NCBI RefSeq assembly: GCF_002843605.1 | Contig: NZ_CP025263.1 | Span: 1,432,501 to 1,496,500 of the forward strand | Direction: 5' to 3' | DNA: 64,000 bases | Origin: Pseudomonas sp. S09G 359 | GTDB lineage: Bacteria; Pseudomonadota; Gammaproteobacteria; Pseudomonadales; Pseudomonadaceae | In this document: positions 27,313-37,423 of the stretch, in pieces | How positions within the stretch are numbered: position 1 is the stretch's first letter | Layout of the letters: every line of letters begins with the position of its first letter | Made by a program: the position numbers and the translations under genes | The notes under the pieces: generated by a model | What the model saw: the letters and a program-made list of their open reading frames with translations, nothing else | Databases searched by the model: none | Told to the model about the DNA's origin: nothing

Positions 27313-27866
27313 TCAACGAAATCAAGAAAGACGCCCAAGCGCGTATGCAGAAATCCCTGGAGTCTCTGAGCCATGCATTCGGCCAGATTCGTACCGGTAA
27401 AGCTCACCCGAGCATCCTGGGTAGCGTGATGGTGCCTTACTACGGCTCCGACACCCCGCTGAGCGGCGTGGCCAACGTTACCGTGAAAGACTCGCGCACC
27501 CTGCAAGTGGTGGCTTTCGAGCGCAACATGCTCGCTGCCGTCGACAAGGCTATCCAGAGCGCCGGCCTTAACCTCAACCCGACCAACCTGGGTGAGCTGC
27601 TGCTGATCTCCATGCCGGCCCTGACCGAAGAAACCCGCAAGGGCTTCACCAAGCAGGCACGCAGTGCAGCTGAAGACGCGCGTGTTGCCGTGCGCAACAT
27701 CCGTCGTGATGCCTTGGGTGACCTGAAGAAGCTGGTCAAGGACAAGGAAATCAGCGAAGACGAAGAGCGTCGTGCCGTGGCTGATATCGACAAGCTGACC
27801 AAAGATGCCGAGGCCCAGATCACCAAGGCCACCGAAGAAAAAGAAAAGGACCTGATGGCCGTATAA
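27309..27866 (+). CDS. frr: Ribosome recycling factor
   Basis: With EF-G, splits post-termination ribosomes. 185 residues, the standard length. The N- and C-terminal helices form the long three-helix bundle ([22 protein letters not shown] and [24 protein letters not shown]), with the small domain between ([17 protein letters not shown]). ATG overlaps the pyrH stop by 4 bases, so translation is coupled. Confidence 0.98.
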   Translation: MINEIKKDAQARMQKSLESLSHAFGQIRTGKAHPSILGSVMVPYYGSDTPLSGVANVTVKDSRTLQVVAFERNMLAAVDKAIQSAGLNLNPTNLGELLLISMPALTEETRKGFTKQARSAAEDARVAVRNIRRDALGDLKKLVKDKEISEDEERRAVADIDKLTKDAEAQITKATEEKEKDLMAV

Positions 27867-27883
27867 GGGGTCAGGACGCCTTC

Positions 27884-28639
27884 ATGGAAAAGACCAAGCA
27901 GACTGTACCTTCTGTGGTGCCGCGCCATGTCGCGATCATCATGGATGGGAATAATCGCTGGGCGAAGAAACGCTTTATGCCAGGTGTTGCCGGGCATAAA
28001 GCGGGTGTCGATGCGGTACGGGCTGTGATTGAGGTGTGTGCAGAGGCCAAGGTCGAAGTGTTGACCTTGTTCGCCTTCTCCAGTGAGAACTGGCAGCGCC
28101 CGGCCGAGGAGGTCAGTGCCTTGATGGACCTGTTCTTCAAGGCCTTGCGTCGTGAGGCCAAGCGCCTCAACGACAACAACATCAGCCTGCGCATCATCGG
28201 TGATCGCTCGCGGTTCCACCCGGAGCTGCAAGCGGCCATGCGCGAAGCCGAGGCCATTACCGCAGGCAGCGATCGTTTTGTGCTGCAGATTGCAGCCAAC
28301 TACGGCGGCCAGTGGGATATTGCCCAGGCTGCACAGCGGCTGGCCCGCGAAGTGCAAGCCGGCCATCTGCGGCCGGACGACATCACGCCCGAACTGTTGC
28401 AAACCTGCCTGGTCACCGGCGACCTGCCGTTGCCGGACTTGTGCATCCGTACCGGTGGCGAACACCGCATCAGCAACTTCCTGTTGTGGCAGTTGGCCTA
28501 TACCGAGCTGTACTTCTCCGACCTGTTCTGGCCGGACTTCAAACACGATGCCATGCGTACTGCGCTGGCCGATTTCGCTTCCCGTCAGCGTCGTTTCGGT
28601 AAAACGAGCGAGCAGATCGAAGCTGGAGCCCGGGTTTAA
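27884..28639 (+). CDS. uppS: Undecaprenyl diphosphate synthase
   Basis: Cis-prenyltransferase that extends farnesyl diphosphate to C55, the lipid carrier for peptidoglycan and O-antigen. 251 residues. The catalytic region HVAIIMDGNNRWAKK has the essential Asp, FAFSSENWQRP is the conserved mid motif, and the C-terminal RTGGEHRISNFLLWQLAYTELYF closes the active site. It works with dxr, ispD and ispF in this window, which supply isoprenoid precursors. Stop and the cdsA start are adjacent. Confidence 0.97.
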   Translation: MEKTKQTVPSVVPRHVAIIMDGNNRWAKKRFMPGVAGHKAGVDAVRAVIEVCAEAKVEVLTLFAFSSENWQRPAEEVSALMDLFFKALRREAKRLNDNNISLRIIGDRSRFHPELQAAMREAEAITAGSDRFVLQIAANYGGQWDIAQAAQRLAREVQAGHLRPDDITPELLQTCLVTGDLPLPDLCIRTGGEHRISNFLLWQLAYTELYFSDLFWPDFKHDAMRTALADFASRQRRFGKTSEQIEAGARV

Positions 28640-29446
28640 ATGCTTAAACAACGAATCATCACAGCACTGATCCTGTTGCCGATCGCCTTGTGCGGGTTTT
28701 TCCTGCTCGATGGCGCAGGCTTTGCGCTGTTTATCGGCCTGGTAGTGGCCTTGGGCGCCTGGGAATGGGCGCGCCTGGCGGGCTTCAGCGCACAATTGCC
28801 GCGTGTGGTGTATGCCGTGGTCGTGGCGGTGTTGCTGTTCCTGATGTACATCCTGCCGGACGTCGCGCCGTGGGTGCTGGGCGCAGCGGTACTGTGGTGG
28901 GCGCTGGCGACATTCCTGGTGCTGACATATCCGAAAACCAGTGCGCATTGGTCCAGCGTGGCCTGCAAGCTGGTGATTGGCCTGTTGATCCTGCTGCCGG
29001 CCTGGCAGGGGTTGGTGGATATCAAGCGTTACCCCCTGGGTAACTGGCTGATCCTGGCGGTCATGGTGCTGGTTTGGGGTGCCGATATCGGCGCCTACTT
29101 CTCCGGTCGCGCATTCGGCAAGCGCAAGCTGGCACCGGCGGTCAGCCCTGGCAAGAGTTGGGAAGGCGTGTACGGTGGCCTCGCGTTGACGCTGCTGATC
29201 GCACTCGGGGTGGGTGTGGTGCGTGGCTGGTCGGTGAAGGAAACCTTCCTGGCGCTGCTGGGTACCGCCATCGTTGTGTTTATTTCGGTGGTGGGCGACC
29301 TCACCGAAAGCATGTTCAAGCGCCAGGCCGGGATCAAAGACAGCAGTAACCTGCTGCCGGGTCATGGCGGTGTGCTGGATCGTATCGACAGCCTCACGGC
29401 GGCCATACCGATCTTCGCCGTGCTGTTGTGGATGATCGCTTCGTGA
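28640..29446 (+). CDS. cdsA: Phosphatidate cytidylyltransferase
   Basis: Makes CDP-diacylglycerol from phosphatidate and CTP at the inner membrane, the branch point to all phospholipids. 268 residues with seven to eight hydrophobic helices. Signature segments: [48 protein letters not shown], with the metal-binding Asp residues. ATG directly follows the uppS stop. PlsB (3055) starts the same pathway. The 3' end overlaps the dxr GTG start by 4 bases. Confidence 0.97.
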   Translation: MLKQRIITALILLPIALCGFFLLDGAGFALFIGLVVALGAWEWARLAGFSAQLPRVVYAVVVAVLLFLMYILPDVAPWVLGAAVLWWALATFLVLTYPKTSAHWSSVACKLVIGLLILLPAWQGLVDIKRYPLGNWLILAVMVLVWGADIGAYFSGRAFGKRKLAPAVSPGKSWEGVYGGLALTLLIALGVGVVRGWSVKETFLALLGTAIVVFISVVGDLTESMFKRQAGIKDSSNLLPGHGGVLDRIDSLTAAIPIFAVLLWMIAS

Positions 29447-30633
29447 GCCGCCTGCAACAAGTAACCGTGCTGGGTGCAACTGGCTCGGTAGGCCTGAGCA
29501 CCCTGGACGTGATCGCCCGCCATCCGGACCGCTATCAGGTGTTTGCCTTGACCGGGTTCACCCGTCTGAGCGAGTTGCTGGCATTGTGCGTACGCCATGT
29601 GCCGCGCTTTGCCGTGGTGCCTGAGGCTGCCGCCGCGCGGGGTCTGCAGGATGATCTGCGGGCTGCCGGGCTGGCCACTCAAGTGCTGGTGGGCGAGGAG
29701 GGGTTGTGCCAGGTCTCGGCCGATGCCGAGGTGGATACCGTGGTCGCCGCTATCGTCGGTGCCGCTGGCCTGCGTCCGACCTTGGCCGCCGTCGACGCCG
29801 GCAAGAAGATCCTGCTGGCCAATAAAGAAGCATTGGTGATGTCCGGTGCGTTGTTCATGCAGGCGGTGCGCAAAAGCGGCGCCGTGCTGTTGCCCCTCGA
29901 CAGTGAGCACAATGCCATCTTCCAGTGCATGCCCGGTGACTTTGCCCGTGGGCTGAGCCAAGTGGGCGTGCGCCGGATTCTGCTTACGGCGTCCGGTGGG
30001 CCCTTTCGGCAAACTCCGTTGGCTGAGCTGGAGCATGTGTCTCCCGATCAGGCTTGCGCACACCCCAACTGGTCGATGGGGCGCAAGATTTCCGTCGATT
30101 CGGCGAGCATGATGAATAAAGGCCTGGAATTGATCGAGGCGTGCTGGTTGTTCGACGCCCGGCCTGATCAGGTCGAGGTGGTGATCCACCCGCAAAGTGT
30201 GATTCATTCCCTGGTCGACTACGTGGACGGCTCGGTGCTGGCGCAGTTGGGTAACCCCGATATGCGCACGCCCATCGCCAATGCCCTGGCCTGGCCGGAG
30301 CGTATTGACTCTGGCGTGGCGCCCCTGGACCTGTTTGCGATCGGCCGGCTGGACTTCGAAGCGCCGGACGAGCAGCGCTTTCCCTGCCTGCGCCTGGCGC
30401 GGCAAGTGGCGCAGGCGGGCAACAGCGCGCCGGCTATGCTTAATGCGGCCAACGAGGTAGCGGTGGCGGCGTTTCTCGAACGGCGCATCCGCTTTCCGCA
30501 GATCGCGAGTATCATCGAGGACGTTCTGGGTCTTGAGCCTGTAGTGGCGGTGGACGACCTGGGGGCGGTATTCGAAGCGGATACCAAGGCTCGGGCCCTG
30601 GCCGAACAATGGTTGAGCCGCAACGCGCGTTAG
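29443..30633 (+). CDS. dxr: 1-deoxy-D-xylulose 5-phosphate reductoisomerase
   Basis: First committed step of the MEP isoprenoid pathway: DXP to MEP with NADPH. 396 residues from GTG 29443, which overlaps the cdsA stop (GTGA); an in-frame ATG at 29428 inside cdsA would add five residues and is less likely. Motifs: [15 protein letters not shown] (NADPH), NKEALVMSG, and the metal/substrate site [21 protein letters not shown]. ispD (49998) and ispF (56854) are further steps of the same pathway. Confidence 0.96.
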   Translation: MSRLQQVTVLGATGSVGLSTLDVIARHPDRYQVFALTGFTRLSELLALCVRHVPRFAVVPEAAAARGLQDDLRAAGLATQVLVGEEGLCQVSADAEVDTVVAAIVGAAGLRPTLAAVDAGKKILLANKEALVMSGALFMQAVRKSGAVLLPLDSEHNAIFQCMPGDFARGLSQVGVRRILLTASGGPFRQTPLAELEHVSPDQACAHPNWSMGRKISVDSASMMNKGLELIEACWLFDARPDQVEVVIHPQSVIHSLVDYVDGSVLAQLGNPDMRTPIANALAWPERIDSGVAPLDLFAIGRLDFEAPDEQRFPCLRLARQVAQAGNSAPAMLNAANEVAVAAFLERRIRFPQIASIIEDVLGLEPVVAVDDLGAVFEADTKARALAEQWLSRNAR

Positions 30634-30673
30634 TCTGACCTTCAGGCACTGGATTGGAATGCGGAGAAATTAG

Positions 30674-32026
30674 ATGAGTGCGCTTTACATGATCGTCGGC
30701 ACCCTGGTTGCTCTGGGTGTGCTGGTTACCTTCCACGAATTCGGCCACTTCTGGGTGGCGCGTCGTTGCGGCGTCAAGGTATTGCGCTTTTCCGTCGGTT
30801 TCGGCATGCCGCTGTTGCGCTGGCACGACCGTCGTGGCACCGAGTTCGTGATTGCGGCCATTCCGTTGGGTGGCTACGTCAAGATGCTCGATGAGCGTGA
30901 AGGCGAAGTCCCGGCGGATCAGTTGGACCAGTCCTTCAATCGCAAGACCGTTCGTCAGCGTATTGCCATTGTCGCTGCAGGCCCTATCGCCAACTTCCTG
31001 CTGGCGATGGTGTTCTTCTGGGTCCTGGCCATGCTCGGCAGTGAGCAGGTGCGTCCGGTGATCGGCGCGGTCGAGGCGGACAGCATGGCGGCCAAGGCTG
31101 GCCTGGTCGCCGGGCAGGAAATTGTTTCCATTGATGGCGAACCCACCACGGGTTGGGGTGCGGTCAACTTGCAACTGGTTCGTCGTCTGGGCGAAAGCGG
31201 TACCGTCAATGTGGTGGTGCGCGAGCAGGATTCCAGCGCCGAGACCCCGCGTGAGCTGACCCTGGACCATTGGCTCAAGGGCGCTGACGAGCCTGATCCG
31301 ATCAAGTCCCTGGGGATTCGCCCGTGGCGTCCATCGTTGCCGCCGGTACTCGCCGAGCTGGATCCGAAGGGGCCGGCGCAGGCGGCAGGCCTGAAAACCG
31401 GCGACCGCCTCCTGGCCCTCGATGGCCAGGCGCTGGGCGACTGGCAACAGGTGGTCGACCTGGTGCGTGTACGTCCTGATACCAAAATTGTGCTGAAAGT
31501 TGAGCGCGAAGGGGCTCAAATCGACGTCCCCGTGACCTTGTCGGTTCGCGGCGAGGCCAAGGCGGCCGGGGGTTACCTGGGGGCTGGCGTCAAGAGTCCC
31601 GAGTGGCCACCGTCGATGGTGCGTGAGGTCAGTTTCGGGCCGTTGGCAGCGATTGGCGAGGGTGCAAAACGCACCTGGACCATGAGTGTGCTGACCCTCG
31701 AATCGCTCAAGAAAATGTTGTTCGGCGAGCTCTCGGTAAAAAACTTGAGTGGACCGATAACCATTGCTAAAGTGGCGGGCGCTTCTGCCCAGTCGGGTGT
31801 CGCGGATTTCCTGAATTTCCTGGCTTATCTGAGTATTAGCCTGGGTGTTCTGAATTTGCTGCCCATTCCAGTATTGGATGGGGGGCATCTGTTGTTTTAT
31901 CTGGTCGAGTGGGCGCGTGGTCGCCCCTTGTCGGATCGGGTGCAGGGTTGGGGGATACAGATCGGTATCAGTTTGGTGGTCGGGGTGATGTTGTTAGCCC
32001 TTGTCAACGATCTGGGTCGACTGTAA
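30674..32026 (+). CDS. rseP: Site-2 intramembrane protease RseP (MucP)
   Basis: Zinc protease in the inner membrane that cuts anti-sigma factors; in Pseudomonas it acts on MucA to free AlgU. 450 residues. The first helix has HEFGH (His21, Glu22, His25), two PDZ domains follow (about 105-195 and 215-300), and the last helices carry NLLPIPVLDGGHLLFYL with the third zinc ligand Asp. It directly precedes bamA, linking outer membrane assembly to its stress response. Confidence 0.97.
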   Translation: MSALYMIVGTLVALGVLVTFHEFGHFWVARRCGVKVLRFSVGFGMPLLRWHDRRGTEFVIAAIPLGGYVKMLDEREGEVPADQLDQSFNRKTVRQRIAIVAAGPIANFLLAMVFFWVLAMLGSEQVRPVIGAVEADSMAAKAGLVAGQEIVSIDGEPTTGWGAVNLQLVRRLGESGTVNVVVREQDSSAETPRELTLDHWLKGADEPDPIKSLGIRPWRPSLPPVLAELDPKGPAQAAGLKTGDRLLALDGQALGDWQQVVDLVRVRPDTKIVLKVEREGAQIDVPVTLSVRGEAKAAGGYLGAGVKSPEWPPSMVREVSFGPLAAIGEGAKRTWTMSVLTLESLKKMLFGELSVKNLSGPITIAKVAGASAQSGVADFLNFLAYLSISLGVLNLLPIPVLDGGHLLFYLVEWARGRPLSDRVQGWGIQIGISLVVGVMLLALVNDLGRL

Positions 32027-32046
32027 CGCTTCGCTGAATTGCGAAT

Positions 32047-32070
32047 CTGCCGCATTTTGCGGCAGTTTGT
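32047..32070 (+). terminator. Terminator-like hairpin between rseP and bamA
   Basis: Perfect stem CTGCCGCA-TTT-TGCGGCAG followed by TTTGTTTATT, 20 bases after the rseP stop and 30 bases before the bamA ATG. It should reduce read-through, so bamA may depend on leakage or a promoter inside rseP. Confidence 0.75.
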
Positions 32071-32100
32071 TTATTGCCAGTTGGAATAAGAAAGGACTTC

Positions 32101-34488
32101 ATGAAACGTCTGCTGCTAACTGCGGTTCTCACCGTATTGATGATCGCCGAAGTTCACGCCGAGTCCTTCACCATCTCCGATATTCGCGTCAACGGCCTCC
32201 AGCGGGTTTCCGCGGGTAGCGTCTTTGGTGCTTTGCCGTTGAACGTTGGTGAACAGGCCGATGACCGTCGCCTGGTGGAATCCACTCGTGCGCTGTTCAA
32301 AACCGGTTTCTTTCAAGACATCCAACTGGGTCGCGAAGGTAACGTCCTGGTCATCACCGTCGTCGAGCGACCATCCGTCGCCAGTATCGAGATCGAGGGC
32401 AACAAGGCGATCTCTACTGAAGACTTGATGAAGGGCTTGAAACAGTCCGGTCTGGCCGAGGGCGAGATCTTCCAGCGCGCCACCCTTGAAGGTGTGCGTA
32501 ACGAACTGCAACGCCAGTACGTCGCCCAGGGTCGCTACTCCGCGACCGTGGAAACGGAAGTGGTGCCGCAGCCTCGTAACCGTGTCGGCCTCAAGGTCAA
32601 CATCAACGAAGGCACCGTGGCGGCCATTCAGCACATCAACGTGGTAGGCAATACCAAGTTCGCTGATGAAGACCTGATCGACCTGTTCGAGCTCAAGACC
32701 ACCAACTGGTTGTCGTTCTTCAAGAACGATGACAAGTACGCCCGTGAAAAACTCTCCGGTGACCTGGAACGCCTGCGTTCCTACTACCTGGACCGTGGCT
32801 ATATCAATATGGACATCGCTTCGACCCAGGTGTCCATCACCCCCGACAAGAAGCACGTCTACATCACCGTCAACGTTAACGAAGGCGAGAAGTACAAGGT
32901 TCGCGACGTCAAGCTGAGCGGCGACCTGAAAGTACCTGAAGACCAGGTCAAGGCCTTGCTGCTGGTCCAGAAAGACCAGGTGTTCTCGCGCAAGCTGATG
33001 ACCACCACGTCCGAACTGATCACCCGTCGCCTGGGTAACGAGGGCTACACCTTCGCCAACGTCAACGGCGTGCCGACGCCGCACGATGATGACCACACCG
33101 TGGACATCACCTTTGTCGTTGACCCGGGCAAGCGTGCCTACGTTAACCGCATCAACTTCCGTGGCAACACCAAGTCTGCGGACGAAGTGTTGCGTCGTGA
33201 AATGCGCCAGATGGAAGGTGGCTGGGCGTCGACTTACCTGATCGACCAGTCCAAGACCCGTCTTGAGCGCCTGGGCTTCTTCAAGGAAGTGAACGTCGAA
33301 ACCCCGGCCGTACCGGGTGTGGATGACCAGGTTGACGTGAACTACGCCGTGGAAGAACAAGCGTCGGGTTCCATCACCGCCAGCGTCGGTTTCGCGCAGA
33401 GCGCCGGCCTGATCCTCGGTGGTTCCATTACGCAGAACAACTTCCTCGGTACCGGTAACCGTGTCTCCATCGGCCTGACCCGAAGCGAATACCAGAGCCG
33501 CTATAACTTCGGTTATACCGACCCCTACTGGACTGCTGACGGTGTGAGCCTGGGCTACAACGCCTTCTACCGCACCACCGACTACAAAGACCTCGACGTT
33601 GACGTTGCAAGCTATGCGATCGACAGCCTCGGCGCCGGTGTGAACATCGGTTACCCGATCAGTGAGACTTCGCGTCTGACCTTCGGCCTGACCGCGCAGC
33701 AGGATGAGATCAAGACCGGTGTCTACACTGTGGACGAGATCTTCGACTTCACCCGTCGTGAAGGTGACAAGTTCCTGAACTTCAAGGCGTCTGCCGGCTG
33801 GTCCGAGTCGACCCTGAACAAAGGCGTACTGGCAACCCGTGGCCACTCCCAGAGCCTGACCCTGGAAACCACCACGCCGGGCAGCGACCTGTCGTTCTTC
33901 AAACTTGATTATCGCGGCCAGTTGTTCCAGCCGTTGAGCGACAACTACACCATGCGCCTGCACACAGAGCTGGGCTATGGCGACGGTTATGGCTCTACCA
34001 ATGGTCTGCCGTTCTACGAGAACTACTATGCCGGTGGCTTCAACTCCGTACGTGGTTTCAAGGACAGTACCTTGGGTCCACGTGGTACACCGAGCCGTGG
34101 TGCGGGTGTAACCGGTAACCAGGGCACCGTAGTTGACTCCGACGATGACCCGCTGCCATTCGGTGGTAACGTGTTGATCCAGGGTGGTGCGGAGATTCTG
34201 TTCCCGCTGCCATTCGTCAAGGATCAGCGTTCGCTGCGTACTTCGGTCTTCTGGGACGTGGGTAACGTGTTCGACTCCAAGTGCGAACAGGTCACCAACC
34301 CGAGTGGCGTGAAGTCCAACACTCAATGCAACGACGTGAGCCTCAGCAACTTGGCAAGCTCCGTGGGTGTGGGTGTGACCTGGGTGACTGCGCTTGGCCC
34401 ATTGAGCTTTGCTCTGGCCATGCCGATCAAGAAACCGGATAACGCTGAAACCCAGATTTTCCAATTCTCCCTCGGCCAGACGTTCTAA
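32101..34488 (+). CDS. bamA: Outer membrane protein assembly factor BamA
   Basis: Essential core of the BAM machine that folds beta-barrels into the outer membrane. 795 residues. Signal peptide with a likely cut after EVHA; five POTRA domains (about 22-420) follow in the periplasm, then a 16-strand barrel ending in Phe (QFSLGQTF), the BAM C-terminal signal. Loop 6 carries the conserved VRGF motif in GGFNSVRGFKDS. A frame opens at 32074, but MKRLLLTAVL at 32101 has an AAAGGAC site and gives a normal signal peptide. Called opr86 in P. aeruginosa. It is followed by skp, whose chaperone product feeds clients to BAM. Confidence 0.98.
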   Translation: MKRLLLTAVLTVLMIAEVHAESFTISDIRVNGLQRVSAGSVFGALPLNVGEQADDRRLVESTRALFKTGFFQDIQLGREGNVLVITVVERPSVASIEIEGNKAISTEDLMKGLKQSGLAEGEIFQRATLEGVRNELQRQYVAQGRYSATVETEVVPQPRNRVGLKVNINEGTVAAIQHINVVGNTKFADEDLIDLFELKTTNWLSFFKNDDKYAREKLSGDLERLRSYYLDRGYINMDIASTQVSITPDKKHVYITVNVNEGEKYKVRDVKLSGDLKVPEDQVKALLLVQKDQVFSRKLMTTTSELITRRLGNEGYTFANVNGVPTPHDDDHTVDITFVVDPGKRAYVNRINFRGNTKSADEVLRREMRQMEGGWASTYLIDQSKTRLERLGFFKEVNVETPAVPGVDDQVDVNYAVEEQASGSITASVGFAQSAGLILGGSITQNNFLGTGNRVSIGLTRSEYQSRYNFGYTDPYWTADGVSLGYNAFYRTTDYKDLDVDVASYAIDSLGAGVNIGYPISETSRLTFGLTAQQDEIKTGVYTVDEIFDFTRREGDKFLNFKASAGWSESTLNKGVLATRGHSQSLTLETTTPGSDLSFFKLDYRGQLFQPLSDNYTMRLHTELGYGDGYGSTNGLPFYENYYAGGFNSVRGFKDSTLGPRGTPSRGAGVTGNQGTVVDSDDDPLPFGGNVLIQGGAEILFPLPFVKDQRSLRTSVFWDVGNVFDSKCEQVTNPSGVKSNTQCNDVSLSNLASSVGVGVTWVTALGPLSFALAMPIKKPDNAETQIFQFSLGQTF

Positions 34489-34533
34489 GCGTCTGACCCA
34501 AGATAACGACAACGGATTCTGTAGGAGTACATC

Positions 34534-35037
34534 GTGCGTAAGTTGACTCAATTGGTTCTGCTGGCAACTGTGCTGGTAACCACCCCGGCCTTCGCCGAAA
34601 TGAAAATCGCCGTTCTGAACTATCAGATGGCCCTGTTGGAATCCGATGCGGCCAAGAAGTACGCCGTGGATGCCGAGAAAAAATTCGGTCCGCAACTGAC
34701 CAAGCTCAAGACCCTGGAAAGCAGCGCCAAGGGCATCCAGGATCGTCTGGTAGCTGGCGGCGACAAAATGCAGCAAGGCGAGCGCGAGCGTCTGGAGCTT
34801 GAATTCAAGCAAAAGGCCCGTGACTACCAGTTCCAGTCCAAGGAGCTGAACGAAGCCAAGGCTGTTGCTGACCGTGAAATGCTGAAACAGCTGAAGCCGA
34901 AACTCGACAGCGCAGTGGAAGAAGTCATCAAGAAAGGTGCCTTTGACCTGGTGTTCGAGCGTGGCGCGGTAATCGACGTCAAGCCTCAATACGACATCAC
35001 CCGCCAGGTGATCGAGCGCATGAACCAGCTGAAGTAA
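34534..35037 (+). CDS. skp: Periplasmic chaperone Skp/OmpH family
   Basis: Holds unfolded outer membrane proteins on the way to BamA. 167 residues. GTG start with a TAGGAG site 6 bases upstream. Signal peptide LVLLATVLVTTPAFA, then long charged helices (KFGPQLTKLKTLESSAKG ... LELEFKQKARDYQFQ) that make the tentacles of the trimer, and a C-terminal beta part. The lpxD start follows the stop by 3 bases. Confidence 0.95.
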   Translation: MRKLTQLVLLATVLVTTPAFAEMKIAVLNYQMALLESDAAKKYAVDAEKKFGPQLTKLKTLESSAKGIQDRLVAGGDKMQQGERERLELEFKQKARDYQFQSKELNEAKAVADREMLKQLKPKLDSAVEEVIKKGAFDLVFERGAVIDVKPQYDITRQVIERMNQLK

Positions 35038-35040
35038 GCC

Positions 35041-36096
35041 ATGACCGCGACTATCAAGCTCGGCGAGTTGGCCGAGTTCCTGGGGGCCACCTTGCGTGGC
35101 TCCCCGGAGAAAGAAATCACTGGGCTAGCCACCTTGCAGGAGGCTGGCCCAGCTCAGTTGAGCTTCCTCGCAAACCCTCAATACCGTAAATACCTTGTCG
35201 ACAGCCAGGCCGCAGCCGTATTGCTCAAAGCCGCTGACGCCGAAGGGTTTGACGGGGATGCGCTGGTGGTGGCCGATCCGTACCTGGCGTATGCGCGGGT
35301 GTCGCATCTGTTCGATCCGAAACCCAAGGCAGCCAGCGGTATTCATCCTTCAGCGGTTATCGCCGAGGATGCCCAGGTTGACCCGGCGGCCAGCATCGGT
35401 GCGTTCGCGGTGATCGAGAGCGGTGCACGCATTGCGGCCGGTGTAACGGTTGGCGCGCATTGCTTTATCGGCGCGCGCTGCGAAATCGGTGCCGATGGTT
35501 GGTTGGCGCCCCGCGTGACCCTGTACCACGATGTGCGTATCGGTGAGCGTGTGGTTATCCAGTCCGGTGCCGTGATTGGGGGTGAAGGCTTCGGCTTCGC
35601 CAACTCCAAAGGCATCTGGAACAAGATTGCCCAGGTCGGCGGCGTATTGATCGGCGACGACGTGGAAATCGGTGTCAACACCGCTGTCGATCGTGGGGCC
35701 CTGGCCGATACCGTGATCGGTAATGGCGTGAAGCTCGACAACCAGATCCAGATCGCCCACAACGTGCAGATTGGCGATCACACCGCCATGGCGGCGTGCG
35801 TGGGCATTTCCGGCAGCACCAAGATCGGCAAGCATTGCATGCTCGCCGGTGGCGTAGGGCTGGTGGGGCATATCGAAATTTGCGACAACGTTTTCATCAC
35901 CGGCATGACCATGGTGACCCACTCGATTACTGAGCCTGGGGCCTATTCTTCCGGTACCGCCATGCAGCCCGCAGCTGAATGGCGTAAGAGTGCAGCACGG
36001 CTGAGGCAGCTTGACGACATGGCTCGACGCCTCAAACAGCTGGAAAAGCGTGTTGGAGACGTGACCCCTGGCGGTAATGCTTCATCAGAAGGCTGA
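35041..36096 (+). CDS. lpxD: UDP-3-O-(3-hydroxyacyl)glucosamine N-acyltransferase
   Basis: Third step of lipid A synthesis: adds the second hydroxyacyl chain from ACP. 351 residues. N-terminal uridine-binding domain (1-100) with [12 protein letters not shown], then a left-handed beta helix with hexapeptide repeats ([24 protein letters not shown]), the catalytic His in [15 protein letters not shown], and a C-terminal helix ([18 protein letters not shown]). Part of the lpxD-fabZ-lpxA-lpxB cluster. Confidence 0.97.
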   Translation: MTATIKLGELAEFLGATLRGSPEKEITGLATLQEAGPAQLSFLANPQYRKYLVDSQAAAVLLKAADAEGFDGDALVVADPYLAYARVSHLFDPKPKAASGIHPSAVIAEDAQVDPAASIGAFAVIESGARIAAGVTVGAHCFIGARCEIGADGWLAPRVTLYHDVRIGERVVIQSGAVIGGEGFGFANSKGIWNKIAQVGGVLIGDDVEIGVNTAVDRGALADTVIGNGVKLDNQIQIAHNVQIGDHTAMAACVGISGSTKIGKHCMLAGGVGLVGHIEICDNVFITGMTMVTHSITEPGAYSSGTAMQPAAEWRKSAARLRQLDDMARRLKQLEKRVGDVTPGGNASSEG

Positions 36097-36207
36097 TACC
36101 ATTTCCATATCAAGTGTGCACAGCCGCTAGACTGCCTCCTTGATTTGCTAGCGGGGCGTGCTTTCAGTCCGCCCGCCCCCAATCTTTATTACAGGCTTCC
36201 CCCCGAA

Positions 36208-36648
36208 ATGATGGACATCAACGAGATTCGCGAATACCTGCCTCACCGTTACCCGTTCCTGCTGGTGGACCGCGTAGTGGACCTCAATGTTGAGGAAAAG
36301 CGCATTCGTGCCTACAAGAATGTCAGCATCAACGAACCGTTCTTCAACGGTCACTTCCCCGCGCATCCCATCATGCCGGGCGTATTGATCATTGAAGCGA
36401 TGGCCCAGGCTGCCGGTATCCTTGGTTTCAAAATGCTCGACCTCAAGCCTGCCGACGGCACGCTTTACTATTTCGTGGGCTCCGACAAGTTGCGTTTCCG
36501 CAACCCTGTCACCCCAGGTGACCAGTTGATCCTGGAAGCCAAGTTCATCAGCTGCAAGCGCCAGATCTGGAAGTTCGAATGCCAGGCCTCGGTGGATGGC
36601 AAGCCGGTGTGCTCCGCCGAGATCATCTGCGCGGAACGCAAACTATGA
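36208..36648 (+). CDS. fabZ: 3-hydroxyacyl-ACP dehydratase FabZ
   Basis: Dehydrates beta-hydroxyacyl-ACP in fatty acid elongation and so competes with LpxA/LpxD for hydroxyacyl-ACP. 146 residues from ATG 36208 ([22 protein letters not shown]), the usual start; the frame opens earlier at 36145 but that part is Pro-rich and unlike FabZ. The hot-dog active site is [22 protein letters not shown] with the catalytic His and Glu. The last bases overlap the lpxA ATG (ATGA). Confidence 0.96.
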
Positions 36649-37421
36649 GTTTGATTGACCCTCGCGCAATCATCGATCCGTCGGCCGTTCTGGCCGCCGA
36701 CGTTGAGGTCGGCCCTTGGTCGATCATCGGCGCAGGTGTGGAAATCGGCGAGGGGACTGTCATCGGGCCGCACGTGATCCTCAAAGGTCCGACCCGCATT
36801 GGCAAACACAATCGCATCTACCAGTTCTCCTCGGTAGGCGAAGACACCCCGGACATGAAGTACAAGGGTGAAGAAACACGCCTGGTAATCGGTGATCACA
36901 ACATCATTCGTGAAGGCGTGACCATTCACCGTGGCACTGTGCAGGATCGTGCCGAGACCACCCTGGGTGATCACAACCTGATCATGGCCTATGCCCATAT
37001 CGGCCACGACAGCGTGATCGGCAACCACTGCATCCTGGTCAACAACACCGCGTTGGCAGGCCATGTGCACGTTGACGATTGGGCGATCCTGTCCGGGTTT
37101 ACCCTGGTGCATCAGTATTGCCATATCGGCGCCCACAGTTTCTCCGGCATGGGCACCGCCATCGGCAAGGACGTCCCGGCGTTTGTCACCGTGTTCGGCA
37201 ACCCGGCCGAAGCCCGTAGCATGAACTTCGAAGGCATGCGCCGTCGTGGTTTCAGCGAAGAGGCGATCCACGCCCTGCGCCGCGCCTACAAGGTGGTTTA
37301 CCGCCAGGGGTTGACGGTGGACCAGGCATTGACCCAACTGGCCGAGTCGGCAGCGTTGTTCCCGGAAGTCGCGGTGTTCCGTGACACGATCCAGGCGTCG
37401 ACCCGCGGCATCACCCGCTGA
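36645..37421 (+). CDS. lpxA: UDP-N-acetylglucosamine O-acyltransferase LpxA
   Basis: First step of lipid A synthesis: moves a 3-hydroxyacyl chain from ACP to UDP-GlcNAc. 258 residues. Regular hexapeptide repeats build the beta helix ([20 protein letters not shown] onward). The catalytic His lies in [15 protein letters not shown] and the acyl-length region in [22 protein letters not shown]-terminal helical part ([19 protein letters not shown]) follows. ATG 36645 overlaps the fabZ stop; the stop is 2 bases from lpxB. Confidence 0.97.
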
Positions 37422-37423
37422 TC

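Noticed and set aside
32116..34989. 957-codon open frame antisense to bamA and skp
   Set aside because: Shadow of conserved genes on the plus strand; no ribosome site or domain.
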